Assembly (NCBI RefSeq): GCF_021249405.1
Contig: NZ_CP089595.1
Location: 1-64,000, forward strand
Reading direction: 5' to 3'
Source of the DNA: Halobacterium zhouii
GTDB lineage: Archaea; Halobacteriota; Halobacteria; Halobacteriales; Halobacteriaceae
Length of the DNA: 64,000 bases
Under the pieces are notes generated by a model. It did no database searches, was not told the origin of the DNA, and saw only the letters and a program-made list of their open reading frames with translations. The position numbers and the translations under genes were made by a program. This document shows, piece by piece, positions 53,866 to 61,744 of the stretch (its first letter is position 1; the number at the start of each line of letters is the position of its first letter).

Positions 53866-54351
53866 ATGTCTACGTTCAGTAACTCCGAGACAGCGAGTGC
53901 ATCGCCGTCAGAAAACCACACGAGTCCACCCAGAGATACCGAGGACACAGATTCGCAGCCATCATGGCCAGACGATGCAAGCAGCGAGGGTGGAACGCCA
54001 ACGCTCAGAATGAACCAATGTCCGGAGTGCGGGGCCCGTCGCTTCGTCTCAAAACTTCTCGTGTACGAGGTTACAGGCTACGACGAGAACGGCGAGCAAG
54101 AATTCCGCCGCCAGCACGTCCGGGCAGAGTTCGAATACACCTGCAGCGGGTGTCAGACGACACTTCGGACGCTTCCCGCCGATCGGCGCGATTACTACGA
54201 CGAGGTAGAGGTCCTGGAAGCAGAACGGCGTGCAGCCCTCCGCGATCAGCTCCGACTGCTGTGTCGACGGGTCGGACGACGTCTCTGGGCCACGAAGTCG
54301 TGGATTGCGCTCGTCCTCCTCACAGTCGCAGTCGCGTTAGTCTGGCTGTAA
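53866..54351 (+). CDS. Zinc-ribbon protein with C-terminal membrane anchor
   Basis: This 161-residue protein has a disordered Ser/Asp-rich N-terminus (1-48), a zinc ribbon with CPEC and CSGC knuckles (about 52-96), a basic helix, and a C-terminal membrane helix (WIALVLLTVAVALVWL). It would sit on the inner face of the membrane. Function is unknown. Confidence 0.72.
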   Translation: MSTFSNSETASASPSENHTSPPRDTEDTDSQPSWPDDASSEGGTPTLRMNQCPECGARRFVSKLLVYEVTGYDENGEQEFRRQHVRAEFEYTCSGCQTTLRTLPADRRDYYDEVEVLEAERRAALRDQLRLLCRRVGRRLWATKSWIALVLLTVAVALVWL

Positions 54352-54384
54352 CGGACGGCGAGAAACGGCAGCCGTCTCCTCGCG

Positions 54385-54618
54385 TCAGGGTCGCGGTGGA
54401 ATCCGTAGTTCGTCATCGACTTCGTAGAGATAGCCCTTCAGGAGCAGTTGCTCGATGTGGGCTCGCGCGTCGGGACGTTCGATGCCCTCGTCCATGAGAT
54501 GGGCGACGGCCTCTTCTCGGGTGAGGGTCACGTCCTCTCCCGCTGCGTCGAGGTACTGCTCGAGGTGGTCGAGCGCGGCTTCCTCGCGGGAGTTGATCGG
54601 CGTCCGCGAATTCTCCAT
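54385..54618 (-). CDS. Small winged-helix-like hypothetical protein
   Basis: This 77-residue protein (MENSRTPINSREEAALDHL start) has two or three helices and a short hairpin ending in LYEVDDELRIPPRP, suggestive of a small winged helix. ATG at 54618 is preferred over upstream Mets. It is the only minus-strand gene in this part of the element and is divergent from 54756. Confidence 0.7.
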   Translation of the reverse strand: MENSRTPINSREEAALDHLEQYLDAAGEDVTLTREEAVAHLMDEGIERPDARAHIEQLLLKGYLYEVDDELRIPPRP

Positions 54619-54755
54619 TACATGAAACATGAGCCTCCTCAGATTAGACGGTTGGGGTGATTCCGCAGCTTCGCTGTGTTCCAGCGACAGTCGTCGAGTT
54701 TGTCGACGCCGAAAGGCGTGAGGCGCGCCTGCGAGCGTGCCGGAGACTGAATTCC

Positions 54756-55046
54756 ATGACTGGTCCAGACATACGTGACGACACAACAGACGATCACGAG
54801 CGATTCGAAACCGAACTCGTCGCCCAGGACCGGGATGCAGCCCGGTATTTGACCGCGGACATCAGCGAGAGAACCGCGCGACAACTCGTCAGTGACCTCG
54901 TCGACGACGGTGTCGTGAGGCCGGTTCCCGACCAGCGAGTCCTGGTACACGAGCCAAGTGGCGAGGCGTTCGACTCGATTAGACAGCTGGCTGTCTTCCA
55001 TCGCGGGTGGACGGCCGCTTGCGACGCCGACGAGGAGGACGCGTAA
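54756..55046 (+). CDS. Hypothetical HTH-like acidic protein
   Basis: This 96-residue protein starts MTGPDIRDDTTDD and contains a helical segment (SERTARQLVSDLVDDGVVRPV) that could be part of a winged helix. ATG at 54756 is chosen since upstream codons lie in basic non-native sequence. Its stop is followed immediately by the ATG of the next gene (TAAATG), so the two are coupled. Confidence 0.65.
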   Translation: MTGPDIRDDTTDDHERFETELVAQDRDAARYLTADISERTARQLVSDLVDDGVVRPVPDQRVLVHEPSGEAFDSIRQLAVFHRGWTAACDADEEDA

Positions 55047-55385
55047 ATGCAACAGACACTTTCCGGGTGTGCGTTCTGCGATGCGCTCCCCGGCGCGGAA
55101 CTAGGCGACGCCCGCACCTGGGGGAAAGACGAACTCGTCACACACCCGATTTGCGTCGACTGCGCAATTCAGGAGCGTCCTGATCCCGACGAACTCGACC
55201 ACCACGCCTGCGACGGCTGTGGACGCATCGTCGATACGTTGCCGGCACTCACGACCTTCCGCGTCGAACTCGGCCACCTCGACGGAACACTACACCTCTG
55301 TGTCCGCTGTAGTCCCAACGGGCCAGCGACGTACTGGACGCGAGACCTCGACGAGCATCTCGTTGCCCGCTCCCAGTCCGGATAG
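55047..55385 (+). CDS. Four-CxxC zinc-binding protein
   Basis: This 112-residue protein has four CxxC knuckles: CAFC, CVDC, CDGC and CVRC, enough for two zinc ribbons or one cross-brace. It starts directly after the preceding stop. No family is recognised. Confidence 0.7.
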   Translation: MQQTLSGCAFCDALPGAELGDARTWGKDELVTHPICVDCAIQERPDPDELDHHACDGCGRIVDTLPALTTFRVELGHLDGTLHLCVRCSPNGPATYWTRDLDEHLVARSQSG

Positions 55386-55440
55386 ATTGACCGCAACACT
55401 CTTTACTGATTCGTTGTAAACTGTAAATACCGGATTGCCT

Positions 55441-56043
55441 ATGTCACGCACCTCAAACCGAGCCAACGGCGACATCATCCGCGACTTCCTCTCAGTCGCG
55501 GACCTCCTCGAGGAGCCAGCCCTCGCCCAGCTGTACGCGCATATCGCCCGAGAGGGGGAAGCAACCGTTCAGGAACTCATGGACGCCCTCGACCTCGCGC
55601 AGGGCACGGCCTACACCTACGTGAACCGGCTGGTCGACGCCGGCGTCATCGAGGCGACGAATGACGAGCAACCCCGGACGTACGTCGCTCGCGAGATTGA
55701 CCTGACTGTCACGGCCGCTGACGGCGCTCGCGAGTACACGATCACGCCCGCACTCATCGACGCCGTCGGGCGGCGCGCGACCGACGACGACATCGATACC
55801 TACATCGACCGGCACGGGATCGCCGGTCTCGCGACAGCGCTCACCTACACCGTCGACCGAGAACGGGGCGAGGTTACCCACCGATTGATGGCCCGTGATC
55901 TCGATATCTCGCCGCTCGCCGCCGAGATCATCCTCCAGGCGCTCGAACCCGTCGTCCACGAGCACTTCGATATCGAGGAGTCGGGCGCGTCGATCGCGGA
56001 TATCGAGGGTGTCGACCGAGACGCCGTCGACGACGACGCGTGA
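55441..56043 (+). CDS. HTH antitoxin-like protein (DUF7437-like)
   Basis: This 200-residue protein has an N-terminal winged helix (about 15-80: ATVQELMDALDLAQGTAYTYVNRLVDAGVI) and a helical C-terminal domain. It resembles haloarchaeal DUF7437 proteins. ATG at 55441 is preferred to a TTG six bases upstream. Its stop overlaps the start of a PIN-like gene (GTGA), the organisation of an antitoxin-toxin operon. TTTAC/GTAAA half-sites at about 55401-55426 may be an autoregulatory operator. Confidence 0.78.
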   Translation: MSRTSNRANGDIIRDFLSVADLLEEPALAQLYAHIAREGEATVQELMDALDLAQGTAYTYVNRLVDAGVIEATNDEQPRTYVAREIDLTVTAADGAREYTITPALIDAVGRRATDDDIDTYIDRHGIAGLATALTYTVDRERGEVTHRLMARDLDISPLAAEIILQALEPVVHEHFDIEESGASIADIEGVDRDAVDDDA

Positions 56044-56540
56044 GCGCCATCCACATCGCTGATACCGGCCTCTTCGTCGCGATGGGGCAACCGTCGAACC
56101 GTCGGTATCGAGTGGTTAGAGCGTTCGCCCGCCAGAACGACATCACCTTCGTTCTCCCCAAACGCGTCTACGATGAACTGACCGTCAACGACCCCGATGT
56201 CAACAACCCGCCGATCGACACGGCAATCGACGAGGAGTGGGCCCGAGTCGCAGACCCGTTGAAATACACGAATGCACTGGTATCGCGGGCAATGGATGGC
56301 GTCCAGCGATACATCGCGAACGCTGATGATCGCCGTGCCGACGAGATCGAACGCGCAGATCCAGCGCTCGCTGGGGTCGCCGCTCAGGCGTTCGTCGAGG
56401 GGACCGCAGACCATGCCTACATCTACACAACCGATATTCCTGCTGGTGAAGGAGCTGAAACCGTTTTCGCCAGTGAGGGCTACGGCGATTCAGTCACGTA
56501 CGTGAACGGCTTTCGCTTCGTCGAAGATCTTCTCGAGTAG
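56040..56540 (+). CDS. PIN-domain-like putative toxin
   Basis: This 166-residue protein starts with GTG inside the stop of the HTH gene. It begins IHIADTGLFVAMG, the strand that carries the first catalytic aspartate of PIN ribonucleases. Further acidic residues occur in RVYDELT and YIYTTDIPAGEG at expected places. PIN toxins cleave tRNA or mRNA. The upstream HTH protein would be the antitoxin. The family match is moderate. Confidence 0.72.
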   Translation: MSAIHIADTGLFVAMGQPSNRRYRVVRAFARQNDITFVLPKRVYDELTVNDPDVNNPPIDTAIDEEWARVADPLKYTNALVSRAMDGVQRYIANADDRRADEIERADPALAGVAAQAFVEGTADHAYIYTTDIPAGEGAETVFASEGYGDSVTYVNGFRFVEDLLE

Positions 56541-57272
56541 TCCCCTCTCGGCGACGCCTCGAACCGGTCACGTGGGCATAGCATTCGATATCAGCTCGCC
56601 AGCGATGGTCGTCATCGTCTCGAAAGCCCGCGGCCGCTCGGCATCCCGCGACCCACGCTGCGCTCCTCGTTCCTGCGGTGCTTGGCGGGGTCGGGGGACG
56701 ACCGAGACGGCCTCGCCCTTTCTAAGTCCACCAGGATGTCGGCTGTGTCACTGAGCGTCGAATCCGGTTGAACGGTGTTTCTCTATGGCTCGCCCCGCTC
56801 GCCGCTGCCGCCCTCCGCGTCGCTCGCGACCGACCATTCCGGGCGTGCGGGCGCTCTCCGCACCGCCCGCGCCCGTTCCGGGCTAAAGTGCATGTGCCCT
56901 CGGCGCCAGCGGGTATCCCCGTCGGTTGCGCCCCTTGCGGGCTTTCGCGTTCCAGCGCTTGGTGCCGCTGCGCGCGGCGAGCCACCCCGCGGGCTCGCCG
57001 TGCTCCCGACAGTCGCCCTGGACACGAACCCGCACATCGGGCCGGACACGAGCGGGCATATCCCGCTGGACGCTTGCTCCGGGCGGGTCGCCGCGCGGTG
57101 CTGGATGGGTGTCCTCCTGAGGCGCGCTCTCGCTCGCGCCCAGGGGTCGCTCGCGAAGGCGCGAGCGAGAGCGCGCAGACGAGTCTGTCGGTCGGTGTCG
57201 TTGAGAAATCCGCGATGTAGTAGCATCGCGGTGTCGGGCGCTGAGCGCCTTCAGGAACCAGTGAAAGTTCCA
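56541..57272. other. GC-rich non-coding region with inverted repeats
   Basis: These 732 bases are much richer in GC than their surroundings and no reading frame has haloarchaeal protein composition; frames on both strands are Arg/Pro/Ala-rich artefacts. CGCTCGC and CCCGCGCC-type motifs recur in both orientations. Only the hairpin at 57122-57176 is clearly ordered. It could hold an origin, a long structured leader for the OB-fold gene, or decayed DNA. Confidence 0.5.
57122..57176. repeat. Perfect 19-bp inverted repeat hairpin
   Basis: Arms at 57122-57140 and 57158-57176 are exact reverse complements (left arm begins GCGCGCTCTCGC) around a 17-base loop. This is by far the strongest hairpin in the region and lies about 100 bases before the OB-fold gene. 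Confidence 0.75.
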
Positions 57273-58169
57273 ATGTCAAGTAAGAACGTCACCAGTGATG
57301 TAGTTTCGGTCGATGAACAGGCATTTGAAAAACACGATGAATCAGAAGTCGACGAGGATGGCTTCGAGGTCGTCGATGAGACCCCGGAGTTCCAGGCGAC
57401 GGTGCAGATGGAGGTGCAGGCGAAAGTCGATTCAAACCATCCGGACGCGCGAGTCGAAGCGGGGCCGGATCACATGTTCGGGAAGACCCTCGAACAAGAA
57501 GAGCGCATCCAGGCGCGGGAGGCTGAGCTGGAGCGCATCAGTGCCCAGGCCGAACTCGGGACGCAGGAGGGTCGGGAGAAGCGGACGCGAGATATCGCGG
57601 CAAAACGAAGTGCGAAGCGGCGGATTGAGTTCCAGAAGCGGAGAGCGAGCGTGGATCCGATGGCAGACCCGGATCGGCCGGACCCACGTGCAGAGCTCGA
57701 ACAGGAGCAGTTGGCGGCTGTGAACGAAGAGTCGATGCGGCTGGCCGAGAAGCTGGATGGCTGGTCGCGGGCGTCGATCAGTCGGCGGCTGGCTGAGGCG
57801 GTCGTCACGGGGAAAGACATGATGAGTGCGGTCGTCGGGGTGTTCGAGGAGCTCCAGACGGCGCCGGGCCAGGTGATCCCGATTGGGAAAGTCGAGGATG
57901 TGAACCGAAAGGAGGTGAGCATCGAAGGAACGATTACACAGCTGTGGGAGCCGTCGAGTCCAGCCATTGCCCAAGTTGGACTCATCGAGGACGAGAGCGG
58001 GCGCACGAAATTCACGAGTTGGAAAGCGTCGGACGCACCGTGGATGGAGGAAGGAGAGCGTGTGCGGATTCACGGGGCGGCGAAGAACTGGTATCAGGGG
58101 CGCGTCTCAGTGGCCCTGACCGGGTGGAGCACCGTGCTGTTCCCCGAGCGCGGTCGGTGGTGGGAGTAG
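57273..58169 (+). CDS. OB-fold (RPA-like) single-stranded DNA-binding protein
   Basis: This 298-residue protein has a disordered acidic N-terminus, a charged helical middle (about 65-130), a helical segment ending MMSAVVGVFEELQ, and a C-terminal OB fold (about 205-298: GQVIPIGKVEDVNRKEVSIEGTITQLWE, GRTKFTSWKAS). Such RPA-like proteins are common on haloarchaeal plasmids and bind ssDNA during replication or transfer. ATG at 57273 is preferred; GTG at 57261 is possible. Confidence 0.8.
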   Translation: MSSKNVTSDVVSVDEQAFEKHDESEVDEDGFEVVDETPEFQATVQMEVQAKVDSNHPDARVEAGPDHMFGKTLEQEERIQAREAELERISAQAELGTQEGREKRTRDIAAKRSAKRRIEFQKRRASVDPMADPDRPDPRAELEQEQLAAVNEESMRLAEKLDGWSRASISRRLAEAVVTGKDMMSAVVGVFEELQTAPGQVIPIGKVEDVNRKEVSIEGTITQLWEPSSPAIAQVGLIEDESGRTKFTSWKASDAPWMEEGERVRIHGAAKNWYQGRVSVALTGWSTVLFPERGRWWE

Positions 58170-58312
58170 CCAGCGTACGCGGCCTTCTTTTTTTGGGTGA
58201 TGCCCGTTCACCCACTTCCCGCCGCCCCACCCAACCTCCACGTTCCGGGCGGCTCACAGAGCCGCCGGGCTTTCGCCACAGCACAGCACTACGCCGGCTC
58301 CGCGCCGCTGAG

Positions 58313-58342
58313 TGTTTATGTGCCCCTGATGGGTGAGGGGCA
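58313..58342 (+). promoter_or_regulatory. T-rich box plus GC hairpin before TFB gene
   Basis: TGTTTATG is followed by TGCCCCT/AGGGGCA arms (58321-58327, 58336-58342) around GATGGGTG, ending 42 bases before the ATG at 58385. It shares CCCCTGA..GGGTG.GGGG with elements ahead of 60735 and 62340. Confidence 0.55.
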
Positions 58343-58384
58343 TTCCGAGAGACGCGATTCATTGTAATGTCCCTCGTGAGTATC

Positions 58385-59311
58385 ATGGCAACAAGAGAAA
58401 TCTACGAGACATCGTTCGACGAAGACGTACAGACTGACTCCAGCGCGAACCAGTGTCCCGAATGCGACGGCCGGGTCACCACCAATGCGGTCGAAACCGT
58501 CTGCGAGGACTGTGGCCTCGTCGTCGACGAGCAGCGAATCGATCACGGGCCAGAGTGGCGAGCGTTCGACAAGGACAAGCGCGGACGGACGGGTGCACCG
58601 CTCACGGCGGCGCGGCACGACCGAGGGCTATCGACCGAGATCGGCCGTGGAACTGACGCGAACGGGAACACACTCTCCGGACGGAAGCGGCGGCAGGTGG
58701 CCCGGATGCGCCGGGAACAGACCCGGGGACGGTTTCAGTCGAAAGCCGAGCGCAACCTCGCACATGGCCTCGGTGAGATCCGCCGGATCGTGAGCGCACT
58801 CGAGCTGTCCGAGACGATTCGTGACCAGGCGTGTCGACTCTTCCGGAGCGCCCAGAACGAAGACCTCCTCCGAGGACGGTCGATTGAAGCGATGGCCACC
58901 GCGAGCGTCTACGGCGCCTGTCGGTGCAACGGACTCTCGCGAACCCTCGACGACGTCACCGACCCGGCGCACGTCGAGCAGTCGCGGGTGAGGAACGCGT
59001 ACAAGACGCTGAATACGGAACTCGGCCTCCCAGCCAAGCCCGTGACGCCCAGTGCGTTCGTTCCGCGGCTCGCATCAGAACTCGACGTCCCAGATCGGAT
59101 CCGGCAACGGGCCAGGAAGTTGGCGGAAGATTCCGAATCGACGGGAGTTACCACGGGCGTTTGCCCGTCAGGATTCGCCGCGGCCTGCCTGTACAAAGCG
59201 GGGCACGAACAGGGACAGTTGCTCACACAGTCAGCGGTCGCAGCGGTCGCGAACGTTTCAATAGTAACCGTCCGGACTCACCGAGACGCACTGGACGAAC
59301 TAGCTGTCTAA
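58385..59311 (+). CDS. tfb: Transcription initiation factor B (element-encoded TFB)
   Basis: This 308-residue TFB has an N-terminal zinc ribbon (CPEC...CEDC), a B-finger/linker segment (TGAPLTAARHDRGLSTEIGRG), and two cyclin repeats ending in a recognition-helix-like NVSIVTVRTHRDAL. It recruits RNA polymerase to promoters with TBP. ATG at 58385 (MATREIYETSFDED) is preferred over 58367. It is clearly a mobile-element copy by location and could give the element its own promoter specificity. Confidence 0.93.
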   Translation: MATREIYETSFDEDVQTDSSANQCPECDGRVTTNAVETVCEDCGLVVDEQRIDHGPEWRAFDKDKRGRTGAPLTAARHDRGLSTEIGRGTDANGNTLSGRKRRQVARMRREQTRGRFQSKAERNLAHGLGEIRRIVSALELSETIRDQACRLFRSAQNEDLLRGRSIEAMATASVYGACRCNGLSRTLDDVTDPAHVEQSRVRNAYKTLNTELGLPAKPVTPSAFVPRLASELDVPDRIRQRARKLAEDSESTGVTTGVCPSGFAAACLYKAGHEQGQLLTQSAVAAVANVSIVTVRTHRDALDELAV

Positions 59312-59408
59312 CGACGCTCTTTCGGTTGATTTGCATGCCCATAGAGGAATTGATATGAGTACAACCCTTTAAAAACGAAGACGAAGCATGTGGCTATCAG
59401 ACGACTCT

Positions 59409-60302
59409 ATGACCGGACGTTACTCTGACTACGAAGAGCTCCGACCGCTTGGCGAAGCAACGCATCTTCCCGACGATGAACTTACCAGCAGTGGCAACGG
59501 AGAGCCCCGACGGCAACGAGCGGGTAGAGCCAACGCAGGCTATCCAGACGCCACGACAGCAACGTCGGCCGAGTGTACCTCCTGTGGGACGTCGATTCCC
59601 GCTGGCCAGACGAAATGCCGGTTCTGTCTCACGAATCATCTCGATGCACCCACCGATGGACAGGACACCCCTGATTCGGAGTGTGATATCCTCCATGTCA
59701 TCCACGCTCTCGTCGAGTCGCGGACGTTCTACGGCGCCATCGCGAAGGGATCTGCTGCGGCCTCTCTCCTCGCGAAATCGGAGTCCGACCCAGCGGTCGA
59801 CGATTGCCAGCTCATCTACGACCTCGAGGAGGAGCCTGCAACGCAGTTTGCCGACCGATGGCCTTCACTCCCCTCCGCGGCACGGATAACAGCAGAGGGC
59901 GGCGCACAGTTGCTCGCGGCGGCGCGTGAGCGGACTGCGTGGCGAGGCCCGACGCAGTCGCCTCACGACGGCGAGCACGCGACGTTCCTCTACGACGAAA
60001 CGGGAAGCGGGATTCGCGACGAGGAGCGTCTCGTGACCCTCCTCAAAAACGCAGACGGCGATATCTGGCTGGTGCCGGCAATTGCACTCCAGCGATCCGT
60101 CACCGACACCAGTACCGAGAGTCTGCGACACGCGAGCCCGAACAGAGATCACCTCGAGTGTCGGGAGTGCAATCGAGAGACTGAGCATCGATTCAACGAA
60201 CTCGAAGCCGTCCCTGACGACGAGTGGGCCGGACAGCCGATGTGGGAGTGTCAGGTGTGCGGAACTCCTCGATACGGGCCGGAGCCTGAAGGAGATCGGT
60301 AG
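59409..60302 (+). CDS. Double zinc-ribbon protein, sometimes annotated biosurfactant protein 1-like
   Basis: This 297-residue protein begins MTGRYSDYEELRPLGEATHLPDD, has a CTSC/CRFC zinc ribbon near 55-76, a central domain, the segment FLYDETGSGIRDEERL...DIWLVPA near 185-215, and a second ribbon (CREC/CQVC) at the end. The central FLYDE.GSGIR segment recurs at the end of the protein at 61745. A TATA-like ctttaaaaac lies about 40 bases upstream. The biosurfactant name comes from memory of database labels and implies no function here. Confidence 0.75.
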   Translation: MTGRYSDYEELRPLGEATHLPDDELTSSGNGEPRRQRAGRANAGYPDATTATSAECTSCGTSIPAGQTKCRFCLTNHLDAPTDGQDTPDSECDILHVIHALVESRTFYGAIAKGSAAASLLAKSESDPAVDDCQLIYDLEEEPATQFADRWPSLPSAARITAEGGAQLLAAARERTAWRGPTQSPHDGEHATFLYDETGSGIRDEERLVTLLKNADGDIWLVPAIALQRSVTDTSTESLRHASPNRDHLECRECNRETEHRFNELEAVPDDEWAGQPMWECQVCGTPRYGPEPEGDR

Positions 60303-60316
60303 GCTGGAAGTCGAGA

Positions 60317-60356
60317 TTAACCAACGAAAGAGTGGAGTTCTGGAATCGTTGGTTAA
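60317..60356. promoter_or_regulatory. Inverted-repeat operator, copy 3
   Basis: TTAACCAAC (60317-60325) and GTTGGTTAA (60348-60356), separated by 22 bases, repeat the arms seen at 38698 and 52616. It lies 15 bases after one gene and 88 bases before the next (60444). Confidence 0.65.
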
Positions 60357-60443
60357 CCGAAGACAAGTCAAGAACCATCTTGGAGATGTCTTGCTATCCG
60401 CCCCTGGCGTTTTTCCGCGCCGAAAATCGGCGGAGGCGTACAC

Positions 60444-60632
60444 ATGGACCCACGAGACACACCTGGTTACCGAATGCACCGCGCGCTCAGCAATCTCAAC
60501 GATATCGATGTCGATCAATTGGATCCCGCCGACCGAGAACGAATCGACACAGCGCTCACGCTCCTAGAGCAGGTGAGTCTCCTCACTCGACCACCTGCCA
60601 CGGAGGACGACGGCGTCCACGTAGAATCCTGA
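60444..60632 (+). CDS. Small hypothetical protein downstream of operator copy 3
   Basis: This 62-residue acidic helical protein (MDPRDTPGYRMHRAL start) has a central helix DPADRERIDTALTLLEQVSLL. No family is recognised. It is the first gene after the third inverted-repeat operator and may be its target. Confidence 0.6.
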   Translation: MDPRDTPGYRMHRALSNLNDIDVDQLDPADRERIDTALTLLEQVSLLTRPPATEDDGVHVES

Positions 60633-60678
60633 TACACGATCCTCGAGTAGCGGATCTTCCTGGTTCGTCTCAGAATGC

Positions 60679-60709
60679 GTTTGTTATTCCCCTGAAAGGG
60701 GTGCGGGGC
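60679..60709 (+). promoter_or_regulatory. T-rich box plus GC hairpin before 60735 gene
   Basis: GTTTGTTATT leads into CCCCTGAAAGGGGTGCGGGG (60689-60708). CCCCT/AGGGG or CCCC/GGGG pairing is possible. It ends 26 bases before the ATG and matches the consensus CCCC-TGA-GGGTG-n-GGGG. Confidence 0.55.
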
Positions 60710-60734
60710 AGAAGAACGCCCCCGAGTACAACCC

Positions 60735-61115
60735 ATGGCAACGCTCCAAGCAGCGACGACATCGACCGGCGCCATCGTATCGGATCCACAGGCAGTCCGC
60801 CAGCTCTGTGAGAATCATTGCTTCGGAACCCTCACCTGGGAAGTGGCCGAGGAGAGCGAACTCACCATCTGGGGCTACGATAGCTTCGAAGTGTACGAAG
60901 CCCGTGGCGATGGTCTCCCCGACTACGAGGGTGGGATCGTGACCCACGAGTTCCTCAGACAACTCGCCGAGTACATCGATGGCGACCAAGAGCTCGACAT
61001 CCAGACGGCCGGGTACACGAAGTGTCGATTCCCGGTGCTCGCCTCACGGTACGTCGTTCGCGACGGAGAGGTCCTTCACGCCGATCTCAGCGGACTCGAC
61101 CCGATTGACGAGTGA
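60735..61115 (+). CDS. Hypothetical protein
   Basis: This 126-residue alpha/beta protein (MATLQAATTSTGAIVSD start) has TWEVAEESELTIWGYDSFEVYE, a helix HEFLRQLAEYI and CRFPVLASRYVV near the end. Related frames are common on haloarchaeal plasmids as I recall, without known function. It is preceded by the shared T-rich/hairpin element. Confidence 0.65.
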   Translation: MATLQAATTSTGAIVSDPQAVRQLCENHCFGTLTWEVAEESELTIWGYDSFEVYEARGDGLPDYEGGIVTHEFLRQLAEYIDGDQELDIQTAGYTKCRFPVLASRYVVRDGEVLHADLSGLDPIDE

Positions 61116-61148
61116 CTGGTGAGGAACCCTTGGCGGGTGCAGAGGAGT

Positions 61149-61178
61149 CGTTTATCGGGGGCTAACGGGCTGAGCCCC
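61149..61178 (+). promoter_or_regulatory. T-rich box plus GC hairpin before 61199 gene
   Basis: CGTTTATC is followed by GGGGCT/AGCCCC arms (61158-61163, 61173-61178). CCCC at 61175 can alternatively pair with GGGG at 61184, so two hairpins are mutually exclusive. It lies 20 bases before the ATG. Confidence 0.5.
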
Positions 61179-61198
61179 ACACTGGGGTTCGTGATTCC

Positions 61199-61636
61199 AT
61201 GTCTGAACAACCACCCGACGACCCGTTCGAGGACTGTGAGCGAGGCCCCGATGCAATCCTCGGCACACAAATCTACGAAGATGTCCTGTTCACCGAGGAG
61301 ACCGAAACGCCAGTGAACGTACTGACCGGCGAGACGCCCGAGCATGCGCAAGCGACCGTCGACGAGGCTCGAGCCTTTGCCGCTGGAATCGACAGTGATA
61401 CCCCGCAGATCGCGCTGCAAGCGTCAGTCGAGGCACAGATCGAAACCGCCAGCAAACCGTACACCGCAGCGGCGTTCTTCCACTTCAAGGCAACCGGGTC
61501 ACTCCAACGGCATCGCGCCTACCACGCGGCTTACGAGTCAGAGGCGTTTGCGGTCGATTTCGAGGCCGACTACGAATCCGGTGACCTGACGATTACCGTC
61601 GAGGAGGTCACACAGTCAGGGCAAGACACGTCCTAA
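61199..61636 (+). CDS. Hypothetical protein
   Basis: This 145-residue acidic protein has a helical middle (HAQATVDEARAFAAG, QIALQASVEAQIETA) and C-terminal strands (FAVDFEADYESGDLTITVEE). No domain is recognised. It is part of the run of small genes that share the T-rich/hairpin start. Confidence 0.62.
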   Translation: MSEQPPDDPFEDCERGPDAILGTQIYEDVLFTEETETPVNVLTGETPEHAQATVDEARAFAAGIDSDTPQIALQASVEAQIETASKPYTAAAFFHFKATGSLQRHRAYHAAYESEAFAVDFEADYESGDLTITVEEVTQSGQDTS

Positions 61637-61655
61637 CGACCGCGTTCTCCGGTGG

Positions 61656-61689
61656 CGTTTGTTTTGCGCCGGCGATGAGTGCCGGCGCA
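61656..61689 (+). promoter_or_regulatory. T-rich box plus GC hairpin before 61745 gene
   Basis: CGTTTGTTTT leads into perfect arms TGCGCCGGC (61665-61673) and GCCGGCGCA (61681-61689) around GATGAGT. The stem sequence differs from the CCCC-type copies but the position after the T-rich box is the same. Confidence 0.55.
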
Positions 61690-61744
61690 CCAAGCGGTGT
61701 AGCGGAGTACAGTCGCGTGCGTCGGCAGATAGAGGAGAACACCG

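Noticed and set aside
56775..57260. Long open frames on both strands in the GC-rich island, including a long 5' extension of the OB-fold gene
   Set aside because: Composition is Arg/Pro/Ala-rich and basic, unlike every real protein here; open frames are expected from very high GC with few stop codons.
38698..60356. CRISPR array from the repeated TTAACCAAC motifs
   Set aside because: Only three isolated inverted pairs lie many kilobases apart, with no direct-repeat/spacer array and no cas genes.
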